Part shown: one piece after another, positions 1 through 10,565 of the stretch | Numbering within the stretch: the first letter of the stretch is position 1 | Layout: each line of letters opens with the position of its first letter | Assembly (NCBI GenBank): GCA_002633005.1 | Contig: NMRA01000419.1 | Span: 103,976 to 167,975, forward strand | Reading direction: 5' to 3' | Origin: Phoronis australis | Lineage: Eukaryota > Phoronida > Phoronidae | DNA length: 64,000 nt | Notes under the pieces: generated by a model | Told to the model about the DNA's origin: nothing | Databases searched by the model: none | Seen by the model: the letters and a program-made list of their open reading frames with translations, nothing else | Translations under genes and position numbers: made by a program

Positions 1-270
1 AATTTGTTAAATGCACGACACTTTTCAGTAACTGACACCCGCCGTGTCTCACTGTGTGTGTCGTCAGCTTATACTCTGTGGTGGCATTACTGCGTCATTT
101 TATCTTCACTTGACAATGAAACAAGTATGTTTCGAAATATCGTGTGTCTTTTAATTATGTCTCTAGGTCAGTTACTGTATCTATGTTGAGAGTAGAGTTT
201 TGTTCCGTAAGTATGAACGCAACGGAATAAAGACTGTGAACAGTGAAAAGTGTCGTGCATTTAACAAATT
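1..270. mobile_element. Small non-autonomous element with terminal inverted repeats
   Basis: The first 27 bases of the window recur as an exact reverse complement at about 244-270, so the 270-bp block is bounded by a terminal inverted repeat whose core is TGCACGACACTTTTCA. The interior codes for nothing recognisable; the 61-codon frame inside is not protein-like. The element may extend left of the window, so no target-site duplication can be tested. This structure fits a MITE. The family is not recognised. Confidence 0.6.
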
Positions 271-608
271 ATATATATTTATACATATATATATAAAAAA
301 ATATATATATATATATGTATATGTACTGTATATATTAAAACAGACCATTTTAAAATGCCTGGAATGGCGGACTGGGGCAGAATCCGAGATTTTTACTTCT
401 GAACACTTCGTACCACCTACAGGTAATGGGCATATAATTAAAGAGTGAAAGAGACGAGAGTAAAATTACGAGCGTACAGAGCTCATGTGACCTACAAACT
501 AATTTCTCGTTGGTTCAGAATATAGAATGACACTGTTTTTAGTTGTATTGTTTTGTTTTGTTTTGTTCTTCTGTTTGATTGGCATGACCCCAGAGTTCAG
601 AACAGTGA
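271..608. repeat. AT microsatellite and unannotated spacer
   Basis: Positions 271-330 are an imperfect AT/TATA microsatellite directly against the end of the preceding inverted-repeat element. The rest up to 608 is spacer with a short TTTTG repeat near 548-566. No gene is seen. Confidence 0.5.
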
Positions 609-611
609 TGC

Positions 612-1092
612 TGTAATTTGTTTAATACAGCATAGTGTGGAACTTTATAGAAGACTCTAGCATGACAGTGATTAATGCAGTCTGGAATAATCTAGAGACT
701 AGTATATGTTTGTAGAATGGTTGGGTAGATTCCGGAAAGTTCTGGAACGTGCTTGAACTGGCGAAAAGTTCAAGAACAATGCATAAGTCTATAAATACAC
801 AAGCACGGGTTTGTACTAGTCAGAAAGCAGTAAAATAGTTAACAGTTGAACAGTTGAGAGGATTACAGTTGCGTTGTAGAGAAGAGAACCAGCGGTTACA
901 GCGAGAGCCAGCTATAAAGACAGCAGGTTATTTGAATCAGCGAGTGTAACAGTTGCTGAACGTGTCTCATCACAAGTCAAGGCTTCGCAGCACTGGCTGG
1001 AGCGTAAACGGTTTGTTTGAGTAGGCTTGTGAACTTACGCTCGAGATTAATAAAGGATTAACTCGAACCAGTCTTCAGTCTATCGTCGAACA
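612..1092 (+). mobile_element. LTR of a retrotransposon (5' LTR or solo LTR)
   Basis: The block starts TGTAAT and ends AACA, the TG...CA ends usual for LTRs. It holds a TATA-like box (TATAAATA, about 790-797) and a polyadenylation signal (AATAAA, 1049-1054) in the order U3-R-U5. A diverged copy of its 3' half plus the sequence just beyond it lies on the minus strand at about 10258-10565, which shows that it is a repeated family. The exact 5' boundary is uncertain because a short palindrome overlaps it. Assignment to BEL/Pao or Ty3 is not possible from the LTR alone. Confidence 0.6.
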
Positions 1093-1345
1093 CATAGCTA
1101 TTAGCACCGGTTGGTAACCACCTGCGCCCACCCACACACGGGGAAAACGTGACAGTTCGATATAACGATTACGGTTGTAAAACACGGGTCTCGGTGGTAA
1201 TTACGAGCGTGGTTACGGGCGACACTTTCATCCGGCGAACGCCCAACTTGCGAACGCCCAACTTGCGAAAGCATGACGGACCCTGCCCAGCTAAAAATTG
1301 ACCGTCGGACGACCATCGTCCGACGGTTGGAGTTAGCTAATTCGA
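1093..1345 (+). mobile_element. Leader and gag-start stub downstream of the LTR
   Basis: Sequence after the LTR includes TTGGTAACCACCTGCGCCC (about 1110-1128), which is shared with the minus-strand copy near 10280 and so belongs to the element; it could include a primer-binding site. A 15-bp unit (CGAACGCCCAACTTG) is repeated twice at about 1238-1267. An open frame from 1273 begins MTDPAQLKIDRRTTIVRR, a basic N-terminus like the start of some LTR-retrotransposon gag proteins, but it loses protein character within about 40 codons. I read this as a truncated element. A perfect 12-bp hairpin (1301-1327) lies in this start region. Confidence 0.4.
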
Positions 1346-1910
1346 ACACAATAGCCCATAGAATTCAGTCCAGCTGCCTGGGCTGCTTGGTCAAGTACCG
1401 TTATCCTTTAATGACACCTCATTATGCCATAAAACTACGTGCCTGTCGACTGTTGGCAAAAAAAACTAAAATTTATTTAAAAAATATACCTGCTTAACTA
1501 ATTTTCTCGCGAAAAACTAAGCAATTTACAACTTTGAATTTTCTTTCTAGACCAGAAAATAAAGTTTTTATTAATATAAAATTTACCGCCTTGTGTACGA
1601 GCAGAGCGTAAGAATTTACAAAAGGTAAGTTGTGATTCGTCTCCATAAGGCAACTTATAATTTCCAACCAAAAGGCCAAAATGTACCATAATCAATTTGC
1701 TTCGATTAAACACAAGTTCCAGAATATAACATATTACACAATAAGGAGAAATATATTGTTAAAACGAATAGCAATTGAGAACTTGTTTTTAAGCGTAGGT
1801 ATACAGTCGTCATTTTCTGTAATAAATTACTAATTTCGTCCCATGTATTTTACACGAGGGGCTAGGCGAGATCCGCTTAAATGACGAGTGCTTCGAGCAT
1901 TGTTAGCCCA
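1346..1910. other. Intergenic, nothing recognised
   Basis: AT-rich sequence with only short open frames on both strands. No repeat partner, splice pattern or RNA gene was seen. Confidence 0.4.
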
Positions 1911-2480
1911 GCCAGCACGCAGGTATCACGCAGTGGCACGCGCTTTAGAATTGGTCGACGTAAGGCTTGGCAGTCATGGTTAGCTTTACAACACCGTGAA
2001 AAAAATGGCGGACTGTGAACGATTTTTAGCCTTGTCATGAAAGTGGCGTCGCAGCAACTACTTCGTTTCTGCAGTGTTGTTTAATAGCCGCGTGCTCGAA
2101 GCACATAGTATTACATGTACAATAAACACATATCTGACCAATTTAACCGATGTGTTATTCATACTGTATGAACACAGGACACTATCGGAAACAAAAGTCA
2201 TCGACAGTAGAAAGATGCATTCCAAAAAGTCACAATTACAATTTCTAGGCTTCACATTTCCTGAACATAAATTTTAAGCACAGATTTGTCTGTACAACAG
2301 ACCACATTTACCAGAGTCTATCAGTCGTGCCAGTTTGTTTACTTAAAGCGCTGCCTGTTGAGAATTCGACCAGCCAATCAGAAACGCCGGTGTAAAAAAT
2401 TCCCGAGGAAAATTAAATGATACCTGCGTGCTGGCGCGGCTACAGCCCCACCTAGATGTACGCAGGGAACCAGCGAGGGA
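1911..2480. mobile_element. Inverted-repeat element, copy 1
   Basis: The block starts with GCCAGCACGCAGGTATCA (1911-1928) and ends with its exact reverse complement (2418-2435), an 18-bp terminal inverted repeat around a ~525-bp body. An outer motif CGCAGGGAACCAGCGAG (2461-2477) follows. The whole body, including this outer motif, recurs in inverted orientation at 61188-61753. The interior carries no transposase. It is therefore a non-autonomous DNA element; the superfamily is unknown. Confidence 0.7.
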
Positions 2481-2808
2481 CTAGCGCGAGACTGAGTGAA
2501 GCGCGTGACCTGGCGCGTGACACTTGCAAAATGGGAGATATCGGGTGGAATTTGTAAGGTCCGTGTCCCTTGGACTTACTGTTCGTTAATTTCACGTATC
2601 TTCTTCATCATTCAGGGTGATGTAATTAACTAACCTACCCCCTAATGATGTGACCTTCAGGTTCATTTCTAATGTTGTGGACCAGGCCAATGACTTGTTG
2701 CTGCTGTTTGTTTTGTAATTGATCTAAACTTAAACAAGTGTTGTATGATATTGAAAGAGTTTATAAAGTGTATTATGCCACAATATTAGCGTGTTATAAC
2801 CCATAAAG
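2481..2808. other. Spacer, nothing recognised
   Basis: No coding or repeat signal was recognised between the inverted-repeat element and the tRNA-like segment. Confidence 0.35.
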
Positions 2809-2809
2809 T

Positions 2810-2886
2810 TATCTCACTAGTGAATCGAACCCGGAACCCTGGAGTTGCTGGTCGCCGACTTTACCACTACACCACGCAGCGACTGA
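2810..2886 (-). repeat. tRNA-like segment: SINE head or tRNA pseudogene
   Basis: On the minus strand the segment carries an A-box-like TGGTGTAGTGG and a B-box-like GGGTTCGATTC about 33 nt apart, the spacing of an internal Pol III promoter. The bases beyond the T-arm do not pair well with the 5' acceptor stretch, so this is not a good functional tRNA. A tRNA-derived SINE head or decayed tRNA is the likeliest reading. A similar plus-strand segment lies at 3706-3772. Confidence 0.5.
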
Positions 2887-3018
2887 CGTCATCAAGAGTG
2901 AAAATAGAATACTTAAATGAGCACGCGCAATAATCCCATGTTCAACAAACCGCATTGTACTGTACTAATACGCTACGAAAAATAAGACACATAATTTCCA
3001 TAAAAATGATATCTTAGT

Positions 3019-4002
3019 CATAGGCGGATTTAGGGGGGGGGAGGGGGCCCGGATCCCCCCCNGCTGCCGCAAAAAATAAAACATTAAGAGCGTAGGGAAA
3101 TGTTGATTTTATTAATTAACCCCGGTAATTAAAATTATACGGATGAAAAAAGATTTAAATGTGTGCAGTTTTAGTGTTGGGGGGAGGGAGGGCTCAATTC
3201 CAATTTCAAGTGTCAAATTCGGAACACTGCGCATTCGTAACAGAACTATAGCTAAGTATAGGCTCTCCCGCAATATCCAGGCGATCGGCAGCGGCGCTGC
3301 GCACTACGACTCCGTTTCCATCGTCTGCTCCACTGTGCAATGAAGAAAATTTACTTCATTTTTTAAAGAAAATGGAACCTGAGTGACGATGAAAAAACAG
3401 AATCTGCTGGTAAGATGTGAATTTTAATCAAAGCCTTAATGAATCACTCAGAAACTCGCAATACTCTCTTTGCCAAACCTTATCTTAAGACGATTTCCAA
3501 AGCAATCCCGTCATTATTGCCAACACGAAAAACGGATTTGGTCTTTTTGGCATTTGAAGACTATTTTAAATACGACAAATTTGTTAAGAATCGATGGCAC
3601 AAAATATAAAACGTGTAATAAGCATTACAAAAGAAGTAGGTTTCGCGCGCAAACGCTGTGGACCATAAACAACTAGGTCTCTTAGTATGAGACTGGTACC
3701 TAAGTCGGTGTGGTGTAGTGGTAACGCACGCGCGCACTAATCGCCAGGTCGTGAGTTTGAGTCTTTGATACATGCAGTTTTTTTCTGTTTGACACGTTCT
3801 CCGTTTTTTTTTTGCCTTTTTTCTTAAATAATACTTCAGGAATCAAGGAAAATGCTTGACTTTTAGAGGTAAAAACAACCCCCCTCCCGACCTCCCCTCA
3901 TTCGATGCTATGCGCATCTACAATCGTGGTTCAGTTTGCGCAAATGCTTACAACAGGACAAAATGTTGGGCCCCCCCTTGTGATATCCTAGATCCGCCAC
4001 TG
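3019..4002. mobile_element. GGCGGAT-type inverted-repeat element, copy A
   Basis: The left end (CATAGGCGGATTTAGG followed by a G-run) and right end (CCTAGATCCGCCACTG) are inverted repeats with a few mismatches. The 5-bp TTAGT lies directly outside both ends (3014-3018 and 4003-4007), consistent with a target-site duplication. No transposase is present. The same terminal motif appears at 11698, 35148-35474, 55510-55817 and 42825-42840. A single undetermined base is at 3062. A tRNA-like segment (3706-3772) sits inside. Confidence 0.6.
3706..3772 (+). repeat. tRNA-like segment inside element copy A
   Basis: It contains TGGTGTAGTGGTAACGC (A-box like) and GTGAGTTTGAGTC (weak B-box like) at tRNA spacing, the same A-box core as the segment at 2810-2886. 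It looks like the head of a tRNA-derived SINE, and the acceptor stem does not close. Confidence 0.4.
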
Positions 4003-4663
4003 TTAGTTCAGTGAAATTTTTCTCTCATGTCCTCTTACTTGTAAATCACCGATCTCCAGTTTGAATGCGGGTATCGTGTGGTCAGGATCTTTGACTTGAG
4101 AATTATATTCAGTTACCAGTGGTAACCTACTTTAGCAGACAATAATTTCCAGGTCGAAGCTTAGCATGAAAAAAACGTGTTTTAAAGTGGCATGGACCAC
4201 GAAAACTCGTGAAAAATACATTTTAAACGATCCCTAACGAAATTACCTTCATTCAACCTTTACTAAAAAGTTATTTACTTCCCCCTGAGAAGGAATTTCC
4301 AGAAAAAATGACCCAATTCATCGTTTTTGAAAGAACTACGAAGAAAAGTTTATATGGTAACCACCTATACCTGCCAATCTCCCTCTCACTCATGATAAAT
4401 GCGCGCATGCGCTCAGTCATTCGACAAACGAACAGCTGATTCAGTGTCAACACAAGAGTGTTGTGGAGTGAATACTTTGCCACCCAACGTGTTTTATACC
4501 TCGTGCCGTGTACCTCTACGATTCTTCATGATTGCACCATTACTTGAGATGTGATCATGCTGATCTGCAGTGGACTATTATTCGTTCACACTATGTGTCT
4601 GAGGACGGTGCTGCGCTAATAATCGCAGGCGCGGTTTTGCAAGACAATACGAGACAAGAACGA
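4003..4663. other. Spacer, nothing recognised
   Basis: No gene or repeat was identified. The stretch just before 4664 is richer in CpG than its surroundings and could be promoter sequence for the possible first exon next to it, but no core promoter element is clear. Confidence 0.3.
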
Positions 4664-4664
4664 G

Positions 4665-4737
4665 ATGTCGGACAGTGGAAAGCTGGGCAAGAAAATGGAA
4701 CGTTCGTCTAAGCTAACCGCCTCAGTTAGAAAGAAAA
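4665..4737 (+). CDS. Possible first coding exon (unrecognised protein)
   Basis: An ATG at 4665 opens a frame reading MSDSGKLGKKMERSSKLTAS followed by a basic stretch, and a GT that could serve as donor follows at 4738. Without splicing the frame stops at 4767-4769. Charge-rich, low-hydrophobicity sequence of this kind resembles the N-terminus of a cytosolic protein. Its phase (1) does not match the exon-like segment at 6374 (needs phase 2), so at least one exon would be missing if the two belong together. The function is unknown. Confidence 0.25.
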
Positions 4738-4739
4738 GT

Positions 4740-6372
4740 AGGCAAGATTTGCTGCTGAAAGTTAATTAACGACGCATTTATCTGGGTACAGAGCACTGCC
4801 GCTGGGAATCTCTTAGAAGTGAGCTATCCGTCACTAATTCCGACTTGGCCAAACGATAGCTTGATAATGCGTAAGTACTTGTTTGGTCTTGCATACTTTG
4901 GTAGTTATTGGGACATTGCGCGGTCCCAGCTTATTAAAATCACCTCGATTCGATAAAGTAATGGTCCGAGAACTCACTGAGAAAGTGAAGAGTGTGAAAG
5001 TTAAACTCAGACATAAAATTCACCGAGTTGCTTTGTCTGTTGACATTTACATGTAAGCTAAGCAGCTAAGCCTACTTGTGTGGCTAAGCCTGTGACCTAC
5101 TTATGGCATATATTGAGGACTTGTTTAGTTGTTTGCAGTTGATATTTCTTGAAACACTAAGAGAAATTGCAAAGCATTATTACTTTGAGATAGTACCACC
5201 GTCTCAACTGACTGCAGTAGAGATGGCAGTTGTCCAATAGGCCCTCACCAGCTGAAAGTTTTTTGGCGAATTCATTGCCACATTGATTAAACCATCAAAG
5301 TCATGTTGCTGAAATGAACTTTTGCAGATAGGGGGATACCTTAGGGGAATGGTAATGTCTTAAACTCTTCCCAGCTCGGTTAAATACGAACGGGCATTAG
5401 GAGTCAATTTTTTGTCCTTCGTTAAGTTAACAAAATTATGGACTGACCATTTTTTGGGAAACTGGCCCAATTCTGTATTGATTTAATCATTGCTGTAGCG
5501 TTTTGAAATCACATTGAGATCGACCTCCATGACAGAGTAAATCAATCATTAAAGCACTACACCGGTGATCATCAGAGTTTGCTAGTGCTTGAAACGTGGC
5601 TGCAAGGGGGGTACCACTCATACCTGTGCAAAATGATATTGTAGATGAACAAAGAAACGAATCATAAAGAAATCTTTATTACCAAAGTATTTGTTCAAGT
5701 TGGAAGGAATTAAAGTCATCGACAGCCTGCTAAGGTGACCATGTCTATGTTATAAAGGTACTTAAGACAGCATGAATTTGATGGTTTAGTGTGTGCGGGG
5801 TACGAGTTGCCAAAAGGCTTCTTGCTGTCCCTGGAAGACCCCCTGTGCCACCAGTTATGGCCCAGTTCAGACAGCAATTCTGTTTTAGTGGCAAGCCGTG
5901 CATTTTGCTAGATTGAGTACTTGAAAAGTAGGTACAAAGTCATGTCTCATGGATTTGTAGCATTGTTATCTTGTTGTACCTTATTCGCAGACCTATGTGT
6001 ATTGACATTAAGTGGTATTATAATCTGAGAGATCAAGAGGTCTACCTTCTTCAAAGATATTATGCGAGATCTGGAAGTAAATCCACTGCTAAAACCCCAT
6101 TAATCAAAATTTCGCTGCCCTACAAAGGTTAACAAAGTAAAAGCACAAACGTTCGTTGATCAATTTTCAAAATTCAAAAACACATTAACAGAGGATAATT
6201 TTTGGTTACAAATTCCAATTCGCAATTAGAAATTTAGTAATGAATTGCACTCGCATTTTTGCGATCGTTATTCATGTAGTTTGGTTGTTATTATGGCGGC
6301 AAATTGTACCACCTGTATGATTTGACATCTGTACCTGTAGTTAATAACTAGGTTATTCATTTTTGCCCTGTA
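4740..6372. other. Possible intron with decayed coding-like patches
   Basis: Two short patches look protein-like but cannot be assigned. At about 4961-5056 a frame reads MVRELTEKVKSVKVKLRHKI and onward before a stop. At about 5992-6129 a 45-codon frame follows an acceptor-like TTCGCAG. Neither has a partner repeat in the window. They may be transposase fossils. The rest is featureless. Confidence 0.25.
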
Positions 6373-6373
6373 G

Positions 6374-6484
6374 GTATGAAGTGGCACAAAGAGAAAGATT
6401 GACAACAATGTCTAGACAAGTGTCCACAGAGTCAGAACCTGAAGCCGTATCAGCAACACCTGCAATTCCCCAGTTTGTTCAAAG
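6374..6484 (+). CDS. Putative internal exon of an unrecognised gene
   Basis: The segment is bounded by an acceptor-like CCCTGTAG and a donor-like CAAAG|GTATTC. It is open in one frame for 36 codons, reading YEVAQRERLTTMSRQVSTES and continuing with Ser/Glu/Pro-rich residues and ending in PQFVQ. It enters in phase 2 and leaves in phase 2, compatible with the next segment at 7657. Composition suggests a disordered region. I recognise no domain. Confidence 0.4.
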
Positions 6485-7656
6485 GTATTCTAGAAATAAT
6501 TTTTTCAGTGAAAGCGTGTTGTCTACACCTTCACCTACTAGTATTTGTGTCTACGACAATACATGACATGGAAAATTGCGTTTGTTGAAAACTCCAAGTC
6601 ATTTTTTATGAGGGTTACTAATTTAAATCAAATCATTCCAGCTTGCCATTGTTAGAAATATTACTGAACTTGCACTCATTGAGCCTTAACTGGCTTGGAT
6701 TATGGACTGAATGGTTGTATTTTCATCAAGATTTTGCTTTCCTAACTTTGCTCTACGTTGAACTTGATTTTACTGTACCTTATTAACACTTGAATTATTG
6801 TGCAAATATTGTAACTTGTTTTATTCAACTGACTCGGAACTTACTCGAAAAACATTGTCCTTAAAACACGCATGCTACTGCTGTTCAGAAGCCTGGGACC
6901 TCAAAACTGGTGTCATCAACACCAACTGGTTTACATCCATCAACATTACTCAGGTGTGAAACTGTTATTCAAAATGAATATTTGTACTCTACGTTGCTGA
7001 ATTATTTACTGACAGTGCTTTAGGAGCATTGGGATGTCATGAGTGAAAAGGTAAAAGCCGTAGGCTTATTTGACCATGTCTCTGACAATTATGAGCTTCT
7101 AAACTGCACCAATTGAAATATCCCTGTTAAACGAGAACAAGGCAATCAAACATGCAAACTTCGATTCATATGTACGAACCATTATTCATAATAACACTTG
7201 AGTCGTAGATACAAACCATATCAAGTGTATGAACAAAAATTAATGCATGTCAACCAAAGAAACAGATAAAACAAAAAACAGGGGTATGAAGTAATCACAT
7301 ACAATGTAATTACGTAAACATTTTCTAGTGATGGTGGTCATAATTTGTTTTCCCAAAGAGTCCAGCACTAAGCAAAATGGCAACATAAAATGTATCTGTA
7401 GAAGAACTATGTTCTTGCATGTTATTTGTATGTCTGATTAGTCATTTTTTGTGCATGACTGTTTGTTTGTACACATCATGTTGTGGTTCGTATGTATAAA
7501 TGAAGCGTTCTTCCAAATGATGCAGTGTTTTGGGCGTGTGACTCAAAGTCTGTACGTTTGACTGCCTGACACCCTCGATTAGTTGCTGACAAATGTTGAA
7601 CTCAAGGTAACTTTCTTTATCACTTAAATGTGATTATGGCAATGGTACATTTTCAG
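6485..7656 (+). other. Putative intron
   Basis: About 1.17 kb between two exon-like segments. It is AT-rich, with no repeats or coding signal recognised. Confidence 0.3.
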
Positions 7657-7744
7657 TGGGCTTGAGCTTTCTGGAATCGATGCAAGTGATTCTGTCTATG
7701 ACGACGAAGCCTTGATGTTTGTATCCAGGCCATTTATTACAAAG
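7657..7744 (+). CDS. Putative internal exon of an unrecognised gene
   Basis: The acceptor is CATTTTCAG and the donor is ACAAAG|GTATGT, both close to consensus. Joined in phase to the segment ending at 6484 it reads GLELSGIDASDSVYDDEALM then FVSRPFITK. Phase at exit is 0. The next candidate exon at 9248 requires entry in phase 2, so an exon of length 2 mod 3 should lie between them or one call is wrong. No domain is recognised. Confidence 0.4.
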
Positions 7745-9247
7745 GTATGTGAAAGTACTGGAGCCAGTTCCAAGAAATTGACAAGATCATTTTTGACTTA
7801 AGTCTAAGATTTGTCTTTAACTTCCAAACTTTGAAACTTCCGATTTTGGTAAGTTAAGACAAAACTTATGTCATACACTTTCTTGAATTGGTTTTGAGAC
7901 AAATTTAACTTCATTTTAAAATTTATAAAAAATGAAAATTGTCTTAGCTAAGTCAGTTCTGTTGGAACAGGCCCCTGATTTTTAAAATTTGAGAGAACTA
8001 GTCAGTGCTCATGAATTATCTTGACAACAAACTTTTTAGTGTTGTAACTGATGATTGAATTGTGAAATATTTTGTGCATATATTTTGCATGGTATATTCC
8101 AATAAAATGGATTTTTCTACATGTCTGGTATGGTCAGGAATGGTGTGCACAGGTTTCACTTCTAAGCATGACTTTTTCATACTCTGTTTACGCGCGTTGT
8201 ATATATTTGTGATTTGCAAAGATGTACCTAAAAGTAAATACATCAAAAAGGAAATGGGCAGCAGTTTTGGTGACCCTTTTGACTAAATACCACCTATTAG
8301 GTATGGTTTTATAGGTCATCCTGCAACTAATCTTGTTATATTTGTGTTTTTAATGTGACACATTGGTATTCCTAACTTATTCGAATATAGTGTGGGCAGA
8401 ATTGAATTCATTGATTGCATTTGCACCTAACATGTCTTTGCACCGAATTTGACATTTTTTTCTTTTCGAAGTTGATTGCTGTATAATTTAAAAGTTTATA
8501 TTCAAAGGCAACGTTGGGATTTTGAGGAGTTTTTATCATTAGCATAGACAATCCATGAAATTTGTGGTGGTATTTTATTTGACATCAAGTCATAAGTCTG
8601 TTTTCTGAGTTCTAAATATAGAGACCATGCGGTACATGGATTGTTTTTTTTTATATCATAACTTAATCTTGGATAGGCGATATGTGGTGAAATTCAATGA
8701 ATTCTGACTGGCCATGCTTTAAAAGATAAACACTCGAACACTTTTGACTTTCTATATTACTGGCTATTGATTGATTTTTCTGAGGACCTAGCATGCGATG
8801 ACCTGGACGATAACTGTAAGTGCAACATAACCATTGGGTACACATTTAAATTATGAGTTATCAATTTTTTATAAAAATACATCATTATTGTTCAGTGCTG
8901 ACAATGTTAATGTATTTAATTGAAATATATCTTCTACTGACGATTGGTTATCATAGCTCAGTGTATGGACAGCAATGAATCTCAGGTTGGAAACCCTGAC
9001 AGGACAGAAATCCTTTCACACTACTAACCATTAGGTCCTGCAAAATGACTAAAGAAGGCATCGTAAGGCATCATCAAACGCTATATGCATAAAACATTTG
9101 AATTCTGAACGAACTATTTAACTGTTCTCCAGTGCACATAATGCGAGCCCTGATACTTAGTACTTCTTCAAGTGCGTTACGGAGCTAGGTGTTGTGTCGT
9201 TTTTGAAATTCTAAAGGGCAAGATCATCACGCTTTCCCTTGTTGCAG
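7745..9247 (+). other. Putative intron
   Basis: AT-rich. A short segment at about 8784-8814 ends in a perfect donor (GTAAGT) and reads as Asp-rich, but its phase does not bridge the flanking exons. A degenerate tRNA-like stretch lies near 8951-9002. Nothing else was recognised. Confidence 0.3.
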
Positions 9248-9417
9248 TCCAGAAAGCATCCTTGATGATGTGGATATTAGCGATGTTGGATTTGGAGATG
9301 AAGAGTTTGGTGGGGAGGAAGTTGCAGGAGATAGCATCAATATGTACCACTATGGAGACTACTATGACACATTGTCCACTGGTTTCGGTGGTGTCCACAG
9401 AATTCATGATGCAACTG
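9248..9417 (+). CDS. Putative exon encoding an acidic segment
   Basis: The acceptor is CTTGTTGCAG, and the donor is a weaker ACTG|GTGCGC. In phase 2 it reads PESILDDVDISDVGFGDEEF, then a Gly/Tyr/Asp-rich tail ending HRIHDAT. One alternative frame is also open, which lowers confidence, but the acidic frame matches the style of the upstream segments and exits in phase 1, which fits the terminal segment at 9947. The protein is not recognised. Confidence 0.4.
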
Positions 9418-9946
9418 GTGCGCACTCAGCTGTGGACGATAGCAAATTTATTGTTTTTATGACACCCTCCTTTCCCTTTCAAATCTCATCAGCGTGTCTT
9501 GCAAAGAATGAGTGATGTTCGGATTTCTTCTGTTAAAGGTTCAACACTCTCTTTCTACCTCCTTCTCCGAAAAGTGTCGCACTTGTTCATTTGGTCATTG
9601 CATTTACTCTTCTCTGAAAATTAGGAGATTTTTCACTAATTACGGAAAGGAGATATTTATCCCATCTTGTATTCATATAATTCACTTAGATACAAGCTCA
9701 GCGCACTACTAGAAAAAACTGGAGTTTTATTCAAAAGTTGATGTCACATCACCTGAAAATCTGCGTAAAATGTAATGGCTCCTTATTTCTTCAAGATATA
9801 AAATGACATAGAAGGTTAAATATTGGATATTCTATATATTTACAAGTCATAAATGATTCTCTGAACTAGAGTTTTTGAGTTGTTTAACTTTTTTCACGTG
9901 TTTGTTATTCATGATAAAGTACCTGTACGTCAGCATAACCTTGCAG

Positions 9947-10105
9947 ACCCCGAAGAGCTGGGGTCATTGAAGCTGGACCTGGAGTAGCTGTAGCGACTGA
10001 CTTCCATTTCCTTTCTCTACCTCCTCTTACACTTTCACCTCTCCTTATTTTCATGGCTCTCCCACATATCCTATGGAAATAAACAGGCCTTTTAAATTTC
10101 ATATA
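9947..10105 (+). CDS. Putative terminal exon and 3' UTR
   Basis: After an acceptor-like AACCTTGCAG the frame in phase 1 reads DPEELGSLKLDLE and stops at 9985-9987 (the D spans the junction). A polyadenylation signal AATAAA lies at 10079-10084, about 90 bases after the stop. Phase, acidic composition and the poly(A) signal together support this as the 3' end of the plus-strand gene containing 6374-9417. A minus-strand open frame over the same bases is basic, low in complexity and less likely. Confidence 0.4.
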
Positions 10106-10257
10106 GTATCAAAGTTCATCAAAAGCCATGCCTAACATTGTGAATAATCTCCAAACCAAAGCAATTGCTTCAAACAGGACTGGTAATGTGTGAAAAAAGT
10201 CTGTTTCTGAGAGCATTCCATTAGTGATTTCTTAGCCCCAGTCTGTTAGTCTAAGCT

Positions 10258-10565
10258 CTTTTCACGTTTTACCCCATGGATAGGTGGGCGCAGGTTGTCA
10301 CCGATCTGTTTTAATATTTTGATGCAATGTTAGACTGAACACTGGTTCGAGTTCATCACTTTATTAATCTTGAGTGTATGCTCATATTAAGTCCATTCAA
10401 ACAAAACGTACAACGTAATGTCTGTTCTATGCTCAGCCAGTGCTACAAAGCCTTGACTTTCAGTAATGACATGCTACTTTTGACAGTTCTTTGTTCTCTA
10501 GCCTCAGCTGAAGTGTTAGACAAGTTCTGTGCAACTGAAACTGTACAACGGCTGATGTTGTAGCC
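10258..10565 (-). mobile_element. Diverged minus-strand LTR fragment of the 612-1092 family
   Basis: Read on the minus strand, the segment matches the 3' half of the LTR at 612-1092 and about 50 bases of the internal leader beyond it, including the poly(A) region and GGTGGGCGCAGGT. Several stretches of 10-20 bases agree with scattered substitutions. It is opposite in orientation to the first copy, so the two are independent insertions and not the ends of one element. Confidence 0.6.
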
